Origin: an uncultured Muribaculaceae bacterium
GTDB taxonomy: Bacteria > Bacteroidota > Bacteroidia > Bacteroidales > Muribaculaceae
DNA: 13,632 nucleotides
Assembly: GCA_910577355.1 (NCBI GenBank)
Contig: CAJTMY010000049.1
Location: forward strand, 1-13,632
Reading direction: 5' to 3'
The position numbers and the translations under genes were made by a program. The notes beneath the pieces are model-generated. The model did no database searches, was not told the origin of the DNA, and was given only the letters and a program-made list of their open reading frames with translations. Shown in pieces: positions 6,670 through 13,399 of the stretch. How positions within the stretch are numbered: the stretch's first letter is position 1; every line of letters starts with the position of its first letter.

Positions 6670-8856
6670 TCAGTCGGCGTATTTTACGGCTTCTACAATC
6701 AGCATCATCGACGAAGTGTCGATGCCTGCCTCGCGCAGCTGCCTGTCATCGGCCCGGAGAGCCTTCTCGAGACGGTCGGGGTCGGTCGCCTCGCTGTAGG
6801 CATACAGCCGGTAATAATTTATGGCCTCGCGTATGTTGCCGAGCGCGCGGGCGGTATGCCCGGCGTTGAGGTAATCCTCGGCAGAGGCGCCGAGGGCTAT
6901 GATCTTGTCATACGACTCCTTGGCCCGGTCGAATTCATGAGTCAGGAATCGGGTCCAGGCAAGTCCCCGGAGCGGTTTCAGCGAGTCGGGGGTAAGGTAT
7001 GCGGCCTTGTGGAATTGTTTTTTCGCATCTTCCGGCTTGCCGGCTTCGATAAGGGCATATCCCATGTTGAGGGCGATGGCCGGGTCATCGGGCAGCATAT
7101 CGGACAGGCGCGCATAGTATCGGGCGGCGCGGTCGGGGTGCCCGTCGCGGCGCAGCGCCGACGCCAGTCGGCGCAGTGTCCACTGCGAGCCGCCGTCGAG
7201 CAGCTCGGCCTCCTCATAGCGGCTTATCGCCCCCGGCACATCGCCGGCGCATTCCAGGGCATAGCCCCATTGCTGCGAGCGCCGCGCATCGGGCATCGAC
7301 ATGCCGTCGAGCATGCGGAATGCCGCAGCGGCCTCGCGCCAGAACTTATGCCTGAAATAGAATTCGGCCACGGCTGCCACCAGCTCCTCGTCGTCGAATC
7401 CCGAGGCGAGCGACGGCACCTGCATCATGTCGGGCGCCTCGCCGAACAGCGGGAAAAACTCGCTGCGCCGGTTGTGTATCTCGAAGAAGCGGTACAGGTT
7501 CTGCACATATTTGTTTATGGCGTTGCGCATCACGTTGTCGCCCGACGCCTTTTCCATCTCCGTCATGGTCTGCCGCGCCTGCTCGGCCTGCATCTTCATG
7601 GCGCCTAATGCCGCCTCGCGCTGTGCCGCCGGCATCGTGGCGGCCGCGAGCACCAGCGAATATTTGTCGCTGTCGCACAGCACCGGCAGCATGCGCAGCA
7701 GGCTCCCGAGACTGCCCTCGAGATCGTCGACCGACGCCACTGCCGAATGCGTGTCGTGGAAGGGCAGAAACCAGTTGCCAAGCCGGTGGAAGAAGTGAAA
7801 TTGCTTCATATGGCGGAACGAGCTCATCATAATGTCGCCCCCCTCTGCCTGAATGTCGCTCAGCTCCTTGAGTGAGCGGCCTATGTCGCTGCCGGCGATG
7901 GCTTCCTCCCATTCGGGGTTCATGCCCTCGGCAAGCGACTGTGCGTCGAAATCCCCGCTTTGGAGCTTGGCCTGCAGTTCAGGGTCAATCTTCATAAGTG
8001 TGGGTATCACCTCGTTCTGCATCTTCTCGGTGATGCGGCGCGTGTCGAATGCACGCATGAATTCAATGGCCGTGCATGCGAAGTGCCGCTGCCATCCGGC
8101 GGTTTCCTTCATAGAAGCCAGCCGGTTGGCGATGTCGCGGGGCACAGGCCGGTTGCGGTAGCGGTACATCGATGCCGCCACCCCTACGAGCGCGCGGGCG
8201 TCGATGTCCGCGTCAGTGCCCGTATATGCGCCGATAAGCAGCCCCAGACGGCGTCTGTCGTAGAATTCGAGCATGCCCAGTGTCACGGCGCTTATCACGA
8301 GCCCGCGGGCATGGCGGGGCATGGTGCTGCCCGGTGCTGTAAACGATGCGATGGCCTCGGCATCTGCGGCACTGAGAGGGTGTGACACCCATATGCGGTC
8401 GAAGAGCGAATTAAGCAAATCCTCGGCCCGGCGGGTACGCCCCGGGTCGGCTATCGACTCAAAGTCCGTGTCGAGCCGCAGCAGTTCTGCCTTGTAGTCG
8501 GCTGTGAGCGACGCTATGCTTTCCGCGCCACGGGTGGTCAGTGTGCGTGCCGTGCTGTAATACAATGCCGGATTTTCGGCCATGTCGGCCTTGCGCGTGA
8601 GGCGGTCTACAATCCCGAGAGAGTCGGTCACGAGCGAGTCGTATACCGCTCCCCGCCCGGGATCTTCCACCCCGGCGGCCACATAGTCCAGCATATATCG
8701 GTAATTCTCTTCTATGCGGTCTATATCAGGATTCACCTCCCGTATCATGGCGCTGTCGCTCATGGCGCGGATGTCGGCGAGAGCCTCGCGCAGTCGCCCT
8801 TCGCGTATCTTGCGTGCGGTGCGGTTCTTGAATATTTTTATGTCGTTGGGTTTCAT
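6670..8856 (-). CDS. TPR-repeat protein of unknown function
   Basis: A 728-residue protein with no signal peptide and no membrane segment, so probably cytoplasmic. The C-terminal part (about residues 527-696) contains five consecutive 34-residue TPR-like repeats with the expected small and aromatic positions (for example N-M-G-Y-A-L-I-E-A-G-K, N-A-G-H-T-A-R-A-L-G-N). Such repeats normally bind protein partners. The N-terminal two-thirds looks mostly alpha-helical and acidic/basic mixed, without a motif I can name. The start Met is followed by a basic stretch (K-I-F-K-N-R-T-A-R-K-I-R). The gene sits 45 bases downstream of the TetR regulator and 30 bases upstream of the DUF4293 gene. I do not recognise a specific family and assign no function. 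A shared role with the membrane protein is possible but unproven. Confidence 0.82.
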   Translation of the reverse strand: MKPNDIKIFKNRTARKIREGRLREALADIRAMSDSAMIREVNPDIDRIEENYRYMLDYVAAGVEDPGRGAVYDSLVTDSLGIVDRLTRKADMAENPALYYSTARTLTTRGAESIASLTADYKAELLRLDTDFESIADPGRTRRAEDLLNSLFDRIWVSHPLSAADAEAIASFTAPGSTMPRHARGLVISAVTLGMLEFYDRRRLGLLIGAYTGTDADIDARALVGVAASMYRYRNRPVPRDIANRLASMKETAGWQRHFACTAIEFMRAFDTRRITEKMQNEVIPTLMKIDPELQAKLQSGDFDAQSLAEGMNPEWEEAIAGSDIGRSLKELSDIQAEGGDIMMSSFRHMKQFHFFHRLGNWFLPFHDTHSAVASVDDLEGSLGSLLRMLPVLCDSDKYSLVLAAATMPAAQREAALGAMKMQAEQARQTMTEMEKASGDNVMRNAINKYVQNLYRFFEIHNRRSEFFPLFGEAPDMMQVPSLASGFDDEELVAAVAEFYFRHKFWREAAAAFRMLDGMSMPDARRSQQWGYALECAGDVPGAISRYEEAELLDGGSQWTLRRLASALRRDGHPDRAARYYARLSDMLPDDPAIALNMGYALIEAGKPEDAKKQFHKAAYLTPDSLKPLRGLAWTRFLTHEFDRAKESYDKIIALGASAEDYLNAGHTARALGNIREAINYYRLYAYSEATDPDRLEKALRADDRQLREAGIDTSSMMLIVEAVKYAD

Positions 8857-8866
8857 ACCTGAATGT

Positions 8867-8895
8867 AAAACAAAAATCGTGCCCGATGGTGCACG
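8867..8895 (-). terminator. Possible weak intrinsic terminator after the TetR gene
   Basis: On the minus strand the sequence CGTGC, eight loop bases, GCACG (8878-8895) is followed by a T-rich stretch ATTTTTGTTTT (8867-8877). The stem has only five pairs and the T run is interrupted, so termination would be partial. This would separate the TetR gene from the TPR gene, yet no good promoter is visible for the latter, so read-through is likely. Confidence 0.4.
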
Positions 8896-8901
8896 CGGTT
8901 G

Positions 8902-9477
8902 TCATTTATCGACAGTTATGTCGGTTATGACAAATTCCACGAAATCGTCTATGACATTTTTGCGCGTATTGTCATCATAATTCACCAACGCATGCGCGTC
9001 ATGGACTGTTTCCGACACTGTGAGAAACCCTCCGAGCAATTTGCAGCGGTCGCGGCGGAACACTCCGTCGCGCACGCCCTCGGCCAGAAGCCGCACGAAT
9101 ATCCGCCCTTCCTTCTGCAGCGCCATATATCGGATGCGCTCCACCCGTTTTCGGTCGAATTTCATCCATGCCTTCAGTGAGGCCGACGCTGCCGGAGCGT
9201 AGTATCGCTCAAGCCGTGCACGCATGAACATCGCGAGGCGTTGCTCCACCGGCATGCCGGCCGAGGCTATCGTGCGCATCGACTCCACAAGCCGTTCGCT
9301 CTCTGCTTCGATCACCGCATTGTATATTTCGCGTTTATTTTTAAAATATGTGTAGATTGTGCGCCTGCCCTTGGCCGAGGCGTTGGCAATATCGTTCATG
9401 GTGGTATGGGCCACTCCCTTGTTGGTAAACAGTTGCCTGGCCGTTTCGATCAGTCTTTCGCGGGTTTTGCTTGCCAT
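8902..9477 (-). CDS. TetR/AcrR-family transcriptional regulator
   Basis: A 191-residue regulator. The N-terminal helix-turn-helix (about residues 5-52) shows the family pattern: R-L-I-E-T-A-R-Q-L-F, then T-T-M-N-D-I-A-N-A, then the recognition region G-R-R-T-I-Y-T-Y-F-K-N-K-R-E-I. The remaining residues form the helical ligand and dimer domain, which is divergent and gives no clue to the ligand. The reading frame stays open far upstream, opposite dacB, but the Met at 9477 directly precedes the HTH and lies behind a -7 element, so it is the start. It is divergent from the dacB-like gene with a 109-base shared promoter region, so it may regulate itself, dacB, or the following TPR gene. Confidence 0.9.
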   Translation of the reverse strand: MASKTRERLIETARQLFTNKGVAHTTMNDIANASAKGRRTIYTYFKNKREIYNAVIEAESERLVESMRTIASAGMPVEQRLAMFMRARLERYYAPAASASLKAWMKFDRKRVERIRYMALQKEGRIFVRLLAEGVRDGVFRRDRCKLLGGFLTVSETVHDAHALVNYDDNTRKNVIDDFVEFVITDITVDK

Positions 9478-9507
9478 GATTGTGCCGATATTTTTGCTTC
9501 TGAAATG

Positions 9508-9515
9508 CAAAGTTA
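9508..9515 (-). promoter_or_regulatory. -7 element of the TetR gene promoter
   Basis: TAACTTTG on the minus strand, 30 bases before the TetR start codon. No TTTG lies 19-21 bases upstream, so the -33 half is degenerate. An inverted repeat TTTGC, nine bases, GCAAA (9493-9511) overlaps this element and is a candidate site for autoregulation. Confidence 0.55.
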
Positions 9516-9558
9516 GCTTTTTTTTGTTTCTTATGCTTAATCTGCGCGGTAAAATCGT

Positions 9559-9566
9559 TAATTTTG
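9559..9566 (+). promoter_or_regulatory. -7 element of the dacB-cluster promoter
   Basis: TAATTTTG fits the Bacteroidota -7 consensus and lies 20 bases before the dacB start, the same spacing as at uvrA. The -33 position holds CTTA rather than TTTG, so the promoter may be moderate or need an activator. It would drive the whole four-gene cluster up to the terminator at 13084. Confidence 0.55.
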
Positions 9567-9586
9567 CATTACAAAAATTAAACTGC

Positions 9587-10933
9587 ATGATGAAATTACG
9601 GATTTTACCCATATTGCTTGCCGTGGCCGCATGTGTGCCGCCGGCCATGCGTGCCGAAAATATAATTGATATAGAGGGTGCCGATGCCACCACGATAGGT
9701 ATATATATCAAGGATCTGGCTACTGGCGACGAGATTGTAGACCACAATTCGTCGCTCGCCATGACACCCGCCAGTGTCACCAAGGCGCTCACCACAGCGA
9801 CGGCTTTGGCCACGCTCGGCCCCGACTTCCGATTCACCACCACCGTCGAGTTCGACGGCAGGCGTGTGGCCTCCGACGGCCGCTGGAGCGGCAACCTGAT
9901 AATAAATGCCTCGGCCGACCCCACGATAGGCAGCTCTGAATTCAAGATCTCCGAGGCATTCACCGACTCGATTATCGCCGGCCTGAAACGTCTCGGCATC
10001 AGCAGCATCAACGGGGATATCATCATACGCGAGCAGCTTGCCGATGCCGGCCCGTGCCCTACATGGGAGGTCGAGGACATCGCTTGGCCATACGGAGCCG
10101 GCCTGTTCGGATTCAACTATAACGGCAACACCGTGCGGATGTATCCCGGCCGCAACAACTCCGTGCCGCCTTCCGAACTCAACGCACAGACATTCACATC
10201 CGAGCGTACCGACGTGCTGCGCGGCGTGGGCTCAAATGATATAAAAATATGGACAACAGCCAAAAACCGCAACAACAAGGCCTGGAACGTGTCGGTCACC
10301 GTACCCGACCCGGCTTCGGTCTACGTCCATGTGCTCACAAAGCGCCTCGAGGAGGCAGGCATCAGGCTCAACGTCAGAAAATCAGCCTCCGGCACCCGCA
10401 CTCCGGTATATACACATAGATCCCCGGCCCTCAAAGACATATGCCGCAATCTTATGAAGCGCTCCGACAACCTCTTTGCCGAGGGCATGCTGCGGGCGCT
10501 AAAGTCCGGCGAGTCGCGTGCCGAGTGCATCAAGTACGAGAAGAAATTCTGGGGCGAGCAAGGTATTTCCACCCGTTTCACGGTCATCAACGACGGCAGC
10601 GGCCTCACCCGGGCCAACCGCATGTCGCCGCGTTTTCTCGCCGATATTCTCGAGTGGATGGCACGCTCGCCAATGGCTGCGGATTACCTCGATTTCTTTC
10701 CGGTAGCCGGTGTCGACGGCACACTCAAGTCATTTCTATCCAAGACCCGTCTCAAAGGCCGGTTGGCCATGAAGACCGGCTCTGTGAGCGCCGTGCAGAC
10801 CTACGCCGGCTATAAACTCGATGCCGGCGGCAACCCTACACATGTCGTCGTCATTATGGTCAACGGGTTCTTCTGCAGCCGTTCCGACCTGCGCAAAGCT
10901 CTTGAAACATTTCTCCTCGATACATTTGAATGA
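9587..10933 (+). CDS. dacB: D-alanyl-D-alanine carboxypeptidase/endopeptidase (PBP4, peptidase S13)
   Basis: A periplasmic penicillin-binding protein that trims or cleaves peptidoglycan cross-links. The 448 residues carry all three active-site motifs of the S13 family: S63-V-T-K66 with the nucleophile Ser63, S293-D-N295, and K396-T-G398 followed by Ser399. The wide SxxK to SxN gap holds the extra domains typical of PBP4. The N terminus is a signal sequence (residues 1-23, likely cleavage after M-R-A). V-A-A-C at 13-16 also resembles a lipobox, so lipid anchoring is an alternative. The start is ATG 9587 or the adjacent ATG 9590; no Shine-Dalgarno sequence is visible. An upstream in-frame extension lies opposite the TetR gene and is not real. 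Its stop overlaps the next start as ATGA, suggesting translational coupling. Confidence 0.92.
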   Translation: MMKLRILPILLAVAACVPPAMRAENIIDIEGADATTIGIYIKDLATGDEIVDHNSSLAMTPASVTKALTTATALATLGPDFRFTTTVEFDGRRVASDGRWSGNLIINASADPTIGSSEFKISEAFTDSIIAGLKRLGISSINGDIIIREQLADAGPCPTWEVEDIAWPYGAGLFGFNYNGNTVRMYPGRNNSVPPSELNAQTFTSERTDVLRGVGSNDIKIWTTAKNRNNKAWNVSVTVPDPASVYVHVLTKRLEEAGIRLNVRKSASGTRTPVYTHRSPALKDICRNLMKRSDNLFAEGMLRALKSGESRAECIKYEKKFWGEQGISTRFTVINDGSGLTRANRMSPRFLADILEWMARSPMAADYLDFFPVAGVDGTLKSFLSKTRLKGRLAMKTGSVSAVQTYAGYKLDAGGNPTHVVVIMVNGFFCSRSDLRKALETFLLDTFE

Positions 10934-11463
10934 TTATGGAAGATACGATAAAAAAACTCATACGCCTCAATGTGGAACTCGAAGGCGTCCTCCGCGTGGC
11001 CTTCGACCGCCCGTGTGCCGAGGCAATGGATGCCGCCCGCGACAAATTCGCAGAGATGTCGGCGCTCTTTGCCGGTCTCGGCAAGGCTCCGGTCTGCGAA
11101 AAAGCCCCCGTTGCCGACGAACCGCTGAAAGTTGCTCCCGAGCCCGAAAAAAAGGCTCCGCTCGCCCCCCTCGACCCCGCTCCGGCTCCTGAGTCCGCGA
11201 CGACAGCGGCACCGCCTGCCGCCGCTCCCCGTGGCGACATTCGCAGGATGCTCACACTCAACGACAAGTTCCTGTTCCGCCGTGAGCTTTTCAATGGCAG
11301 CGACACCGAGCTCAACGACACTCTCGACCTTGTCGCATCCATGGCATCCATGCGCGAGGCCGAGGAATATCTCTACGACGACCTGCAGCTCGACCCCGAC
11401 AGCGACAGCATGCGCCAGTTCATAGAAATACTCGGGTCGTACTTCAATACCTCCTCACGATGA
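10930..11463 (+). CDS. Conserved hypothetical protein with Pro/Ala-rich linker
   Basis: A 177-residue protein, probably cytoplasmic (no signal peptide). An N-terminal helical part (about 1-50) is joined by a Pro/Ala/Glu-rich flexible linker (about 53-100) to a C-terminal acidic domain (about 104-175). That domain contains L-T-L-N-D-K-F-L-F-R-R-E-L-F and E-A-E-E-Y-L-Y-D-D. From memory, this C-terminal pattern recurs in uncharacterised Bacteroidota proteins; I know no function for it. It overlaps dacB by four bases at its start (ATGA) and rsmI by four bases at its end (ATGA), so the three genes are translated from one message. A second Met at 10936 is an alternative start. Confidence 0.85.
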   Translation: MIMEDTIKKLIRLNVELEGVLRVAFDRPCAEAMDAARDKFAEMSALFAGLGKAPVCEKAPVADEPLKVAPEPEKKAPLAPLDPAPAPESATTAAPPAAAPRGDIRRMLTLNDKFLFRRELFNGSDTELNDTLDLVASMASMREAEEYLYDDLQLDPDSDSMRQFIEILGSYFNTSSR

Positions 11464-12179
11464 GCGGCGTGCTCTACATAGTGCCCACCCCCGTGGGAAA
11501 CCTTGCCGACATGACCCCGCGTGCTGTCGAAGTGCTGGGCCATGCCTCGCTGATACTTGCCGAGGACACACGCACCAGCGCCCCGCTGATGCAGCACTTC
11601 GGCATCGGTACACCCATGCAGAGCCATCACAAATTCAACGAGCACGACACCGCCGCCGCCCTGGCCGCCCGTATAGCTGCCGGCGAGACGATAGCGCTCA
11701 TCTCCGATGCCGGCACCCCCGGCATCTCCGACCCCGGTTTCATGCTCTCGCGCGAGTGCCGACGCCTCGGTGTCGACGTCGTAACCCTGCCGGGACCCAC
11801 CGCATTTGTCCCCGCGCTCGTCGACTCGGGCCTGCCATGCGACCGCTTTGTGTTCGAGGGATTCCTGCCGCCCAAGAAAGGCCGATCCACACGTATCGCC
11901 GCTCTTGCTTCCGATCCGCGCACATTTGTGCTGTACGAGTCGCCGCTGCGTCTTGTCAGGACACTCGGGCAGCTCGCCGAGGCATGCGGCGCCGACCGTC
12001 CCGCCTCGGTGAGCCGCGAGATATCAAAACTTCACGAAACCACTGTCCGCGGTACACTCGCCGAGCTTATCCGGTTTTTTGAAATGAACCCTCCGCGAGG
12101 AGAGATTGTTGTAGTTGTATCGGGCAAGGCAGATGATACCCCCCGCACGCATACCAACAAATACAAAACCTCCGATTAA
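11460..12179 (+). CDS. rsmI: 16S rRNA (cytidine1402-2'-O)-methyltransferase
   Basis: Methylates the 2'-OH of C1402 in the decoding centre of 16S rRNA using S-adenosylmethionine, in the cytoplasm. The 239 residues follow the tetrapyrrole-methylase-like fold. Motifs visible are V-P-T-P-V-G-N-L-A-D-M-T near residues 8-19, A-E-D-T-R-T-S at 34-40, S-D-A-G-T-P-G-I-S-D-P-G at 82-93, and L-P-G-P-T-A near 110-115. F-E-G-F-L-P-P-K-K (132-140) and Y-E-S-P-L-R (159-164) are also family hallmarks. It is shorter than the E. coli protein (286 residues): the C-terminal extension is missing and replaced by a short polar tail. The start codon overlaps the preceding stop as ATGA. Confidence 0.95.
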   Translation: MSGVLYIVPTPVGNLADMTPRAVEVLGHASLILAEDTRTSAPLMQHFGIGTPMQSHHKFNEHDTAAALAARIAAGETIALISDAGTPGISDPGFMLSRECRRLGVDVVTLPGPTAFVPALVDSGLPCDRFVFEGFLPPKKGRSTRIAALASDPRTFVLYESPLRLVRTLGQLAEACGADRPASVSREISKLHETTVRGTLAELIRFFEMNPPRGEIVVVVSGKADDTPRTHTNKYKTSD

Positions 12180-12191
12180 ACAAGAATCGAT

Positions 12192-13061
12192 ATGAAAAAA
12201 CTGTTTATCATTGCTATCGCCGCCGCATCTGTTCTGTCGGCATGCAATACCAAGGAAAAATCAGACGCCGAAGCCCAACAGGCTATTCAGCAGGCTAATG
12301 CCGAACAACTGCGTGGTGCGGTCGCCGACCGAGACTCGCTCCTCAGTCTCGTCAACGACATATCGGCAGGCATGGATCAGATCAAACGTCTCGAAAACAT
12401 TCTTACCGTCTCAAACGGATCGGCCGGAGAGACCTCATCCCAGCGTGCCCAGATCCGCGCCGATATCGCTGCAATACAGCAGACCCTCGAGCAGCGCCGC
12501 GAACAGCTCGCCGCACTTGAGGCACGTCTCAACAAGAGTAATCTCAGCAACTCAAATCTCCGCAAAACCATCGAGACCCTCCGCCATCAGATCGATTCAC
12601 AGTCGTCCGAGATCGAAACTCTGCGCAGCAATCTCGACGAAGCCCAGGCCCGTATCGGTACACTCAACCAGGCTGTTGACTCGCTCAACCAGACCGTCGA
12701 CACCATAAGCTCGCAGCGCGACGCCGCACAACAGGAATCCACCGAGCTTGCCAACGAACTCAATACCTGCTACTATGTCGCCGCCTCCTCCAAGGAGCTC
12801 AAAGACCATAAGATCCTCCAAACGGGCTTCCTCCGCAAGTCCAAGCTCCTCAAAGGCAACTTCGACCAGAGCTTCTTCACCACGGCCGACAAGCGCGACA
12901 TACGTATCATAAATCTCCACAGCAAGAAAGCCAAAGTGCTGAGCAACCAGCCCGAAGGATCATATCAGATCATCGACCAGAACGGACAGAAAGTCCTGCA
13001 GATCGTCAACCCCGACGCCTTCTGGAGCCTCACCAACTACCTCGTGATCCAAGTGGATTGA
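12192..13061 (+). CDS. Coiled-coil lipoprotein of unknown function
   Basis: A 289-residue lipoprotein. A 17-residue signal ends in the lipobox L-S-A-C with Cys18 as the lipidated residue; the following residues (N-T-K-E-K) are polar. Residues of about 25-190 are rich in Gln, Glu, Leu and Arg with heptad spacing, predicting a long coiled coil. A compact C-terminal domain follows (about 195-289): it starts with C-Y-Y-V-A-A-S-S-K-E-L and ends F-W-S-L-T-N-Y-L-V-I-Q-V-D. From memory, this tail recurs in Bacteroidota lipoproteins with no assigned role. It begins 12 bases after rsmI and is the last gene before a strong terminator. An envelope-spanning or peptidoglycan-proximal role alongside PBP4 is conceivable but not shown. 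Confidence 0.87.
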   Translation: MKKLFIIAIAAASVLSACNTKEKSDAEAQQAIQQANAEQLRGAVADRDSLLSLVNDISAGMDQIKRLENILTVSNGSAGETSSQRAQIRADIAAIQQTLEQRREQLAALEARLNKSNLSNSNLRKTIETLRHQIDSQSSEIETLRSNLDEAQARIGTLNQAVDSLNQTVDTISSQRDAAQQESTELANELNTCYYVAASSKELKDHKILQTGFLRKSKLLKGNFDQSFFTTADKRDIRIINLHSKKAKVLSNQPEGSYQIIDQNGQKVLQIVNPDAFWSLTNYLVIQVD

Positions 13062-13083
13062 TATGATTGACTTACAATATAAT

Positions 13084-13120
13084 AAAACGCCGGAATGTGG
13101 CAACACATCCCGGCGTTTTT
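13084..13120 (+). terminator. Intrinsic terminator of the dacB-rsmI-lipoprotein cluster
   Basis: A long stem pairs 13084-13093 (AAAACGCCGG) with 13110-13119 (CCGGCGTTTT). After one A-C mismatch it continues with five more pairs (13095-13099 with 13104-13108), closed by a GCAA (GNRA-type) loop at 13100-13103. A run of five T follows the GC core. The stem is flanked by A on the left and T on the right, so it could also terminate minus-strand transcription. It begins 22 bases after the lipoprotein stop codon. Confidence 0.9.
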
Positions 13121-13169
13121 ACGTTGCAGACCTCCCACACAGATTCCGCGGATTTCCACAGATGTTTTT

Positions 13170-13193
13170 GGCGTCCGTCGAGGACGCCGATTT
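13170..13193. repeat. Palindromic intergenic repeat, copy 1
   Basis: GGCGTCC and GGACGCC form a seven-pair stem around GTCGA (13170-13188), followed by GATTT. The same unit recurs in direct orientation at 13256 with one base fewer in the loop. Confidence 0.75.
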
Positions 13194-13201
13194 CATAGTA
13201 A

Positions 13202-13235
13202 CCCCGTACGCCGGAGCTTGCGGAGGCGTGCGGGG
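13202..13235. repeat. 11-pair hairpin between the two palindromic repeats
   Basis: CCCCGTACGCC (13202-13212) pairs with GGCGTGCGGGG (13225-13235) with one G-U wobble and a 12-base loop. It has no T run and so is not a terminator. As RNA it would be very stable. Confidence 0.65.
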
Positions 13236-13255
13236 CTGGCGAATCAAAGAGCCAA

Positions 13256-13278
13256 GGCGTCCGTGAGGACGCCGATTT
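13256..13278. repeat. Palindromic intergenic repeat, copy 2
   Basis: GGCGTCC and GGACGCC form a seven-pair stem around GTGA (13256-13273), followed by GATTT. It differs from copy 1 only by a one-base deletion in the loop, which keeps the stem perfect. Confidence 0.75.
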
Positions 13279-13384
13279 ACAGACCAACGGCGCCAAATCA
13301 AAAAAATCCGTGTAATCCGTGTGCGGATTTTCGCGTAATTCGTCCCCGATCCCAAAAACACACCGTGGCAGCCGCAAAGCATCG

Positions 13385-13392
13385 TACCTTTG
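13385..13392 (+). promoter_or_regulatory. Candidate -7 element for the terminal ORF
   Basis: TACCTTTG fits TAnnTTTG and is followed by CA as in other Bacteroidota promoters. The -33 position shows no TTTG. It ends only seven bases before the ATG at 13400, so the transcript would have almost no leader. It is also the right half of an inverted repeat GCAAAG, eight bases, CTTTGC (13374-13393). Confidence 0.45.
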
Positions 13393-13399
13393 CAGCGTT

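Larger units (their letters stand above)
13136..13323. repeat. 188-base block bounded by 20-base imperfect inverted repeats
   Basis: The left arm (13136-13155) and the reverse complement of the right arm (13304-13323) agree at 17 of 20 positions; the shared core is CACAC, any base, GATT. The right arm is itself a tandem of two 9-base units (AATCCGTGT at 13305 and 13314). Inside are two direct copies of a palindromic hairpin and one larger hairpin. There is no coding sequence, no transposase and no obvious target-site duplication. Similar GATT/CGGATT-type repeats occur between genes in many bacteria, so this may be a composite of common intergenic repeats or a small non-autonomous element. Confidence 0.6.

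Noticed and set aside
6250..7608. Long plus-strand frame (452 codons) opposite the DUF4293 and TPR genes
   Set aside because: It is a composition shadow of GC-rich minus-strand genes, with His/Tyr/Arg-rich translation and no motif; the minus-strand proteins have clear family features.
9359..9586. Upstream extension of the dacB frame
   Set aside because: It is antisense to the TetR HTH region and would bury the signal peptide inside the protein.
9478..10116. In-frame upstream extension of the TetR gene to 404 residues
   Set aside because: The extra 213 codons lie antisense to the start of dacB and its promoter; the HTH begins right after Met 9477, behind a -7 element.
13063..13266. Small ORF of 67 codons after the lipoprotein gene
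   Set aside because: It runs through the terminator stem and the palindromic repeats, so it is not a plausible gene.
13136..13323. CRISPR array
   Set aside because: Only two copies of the palindrome, spaced irregularly, with a structured hairpin and not a unique spacer between them; no cas genes nearby.
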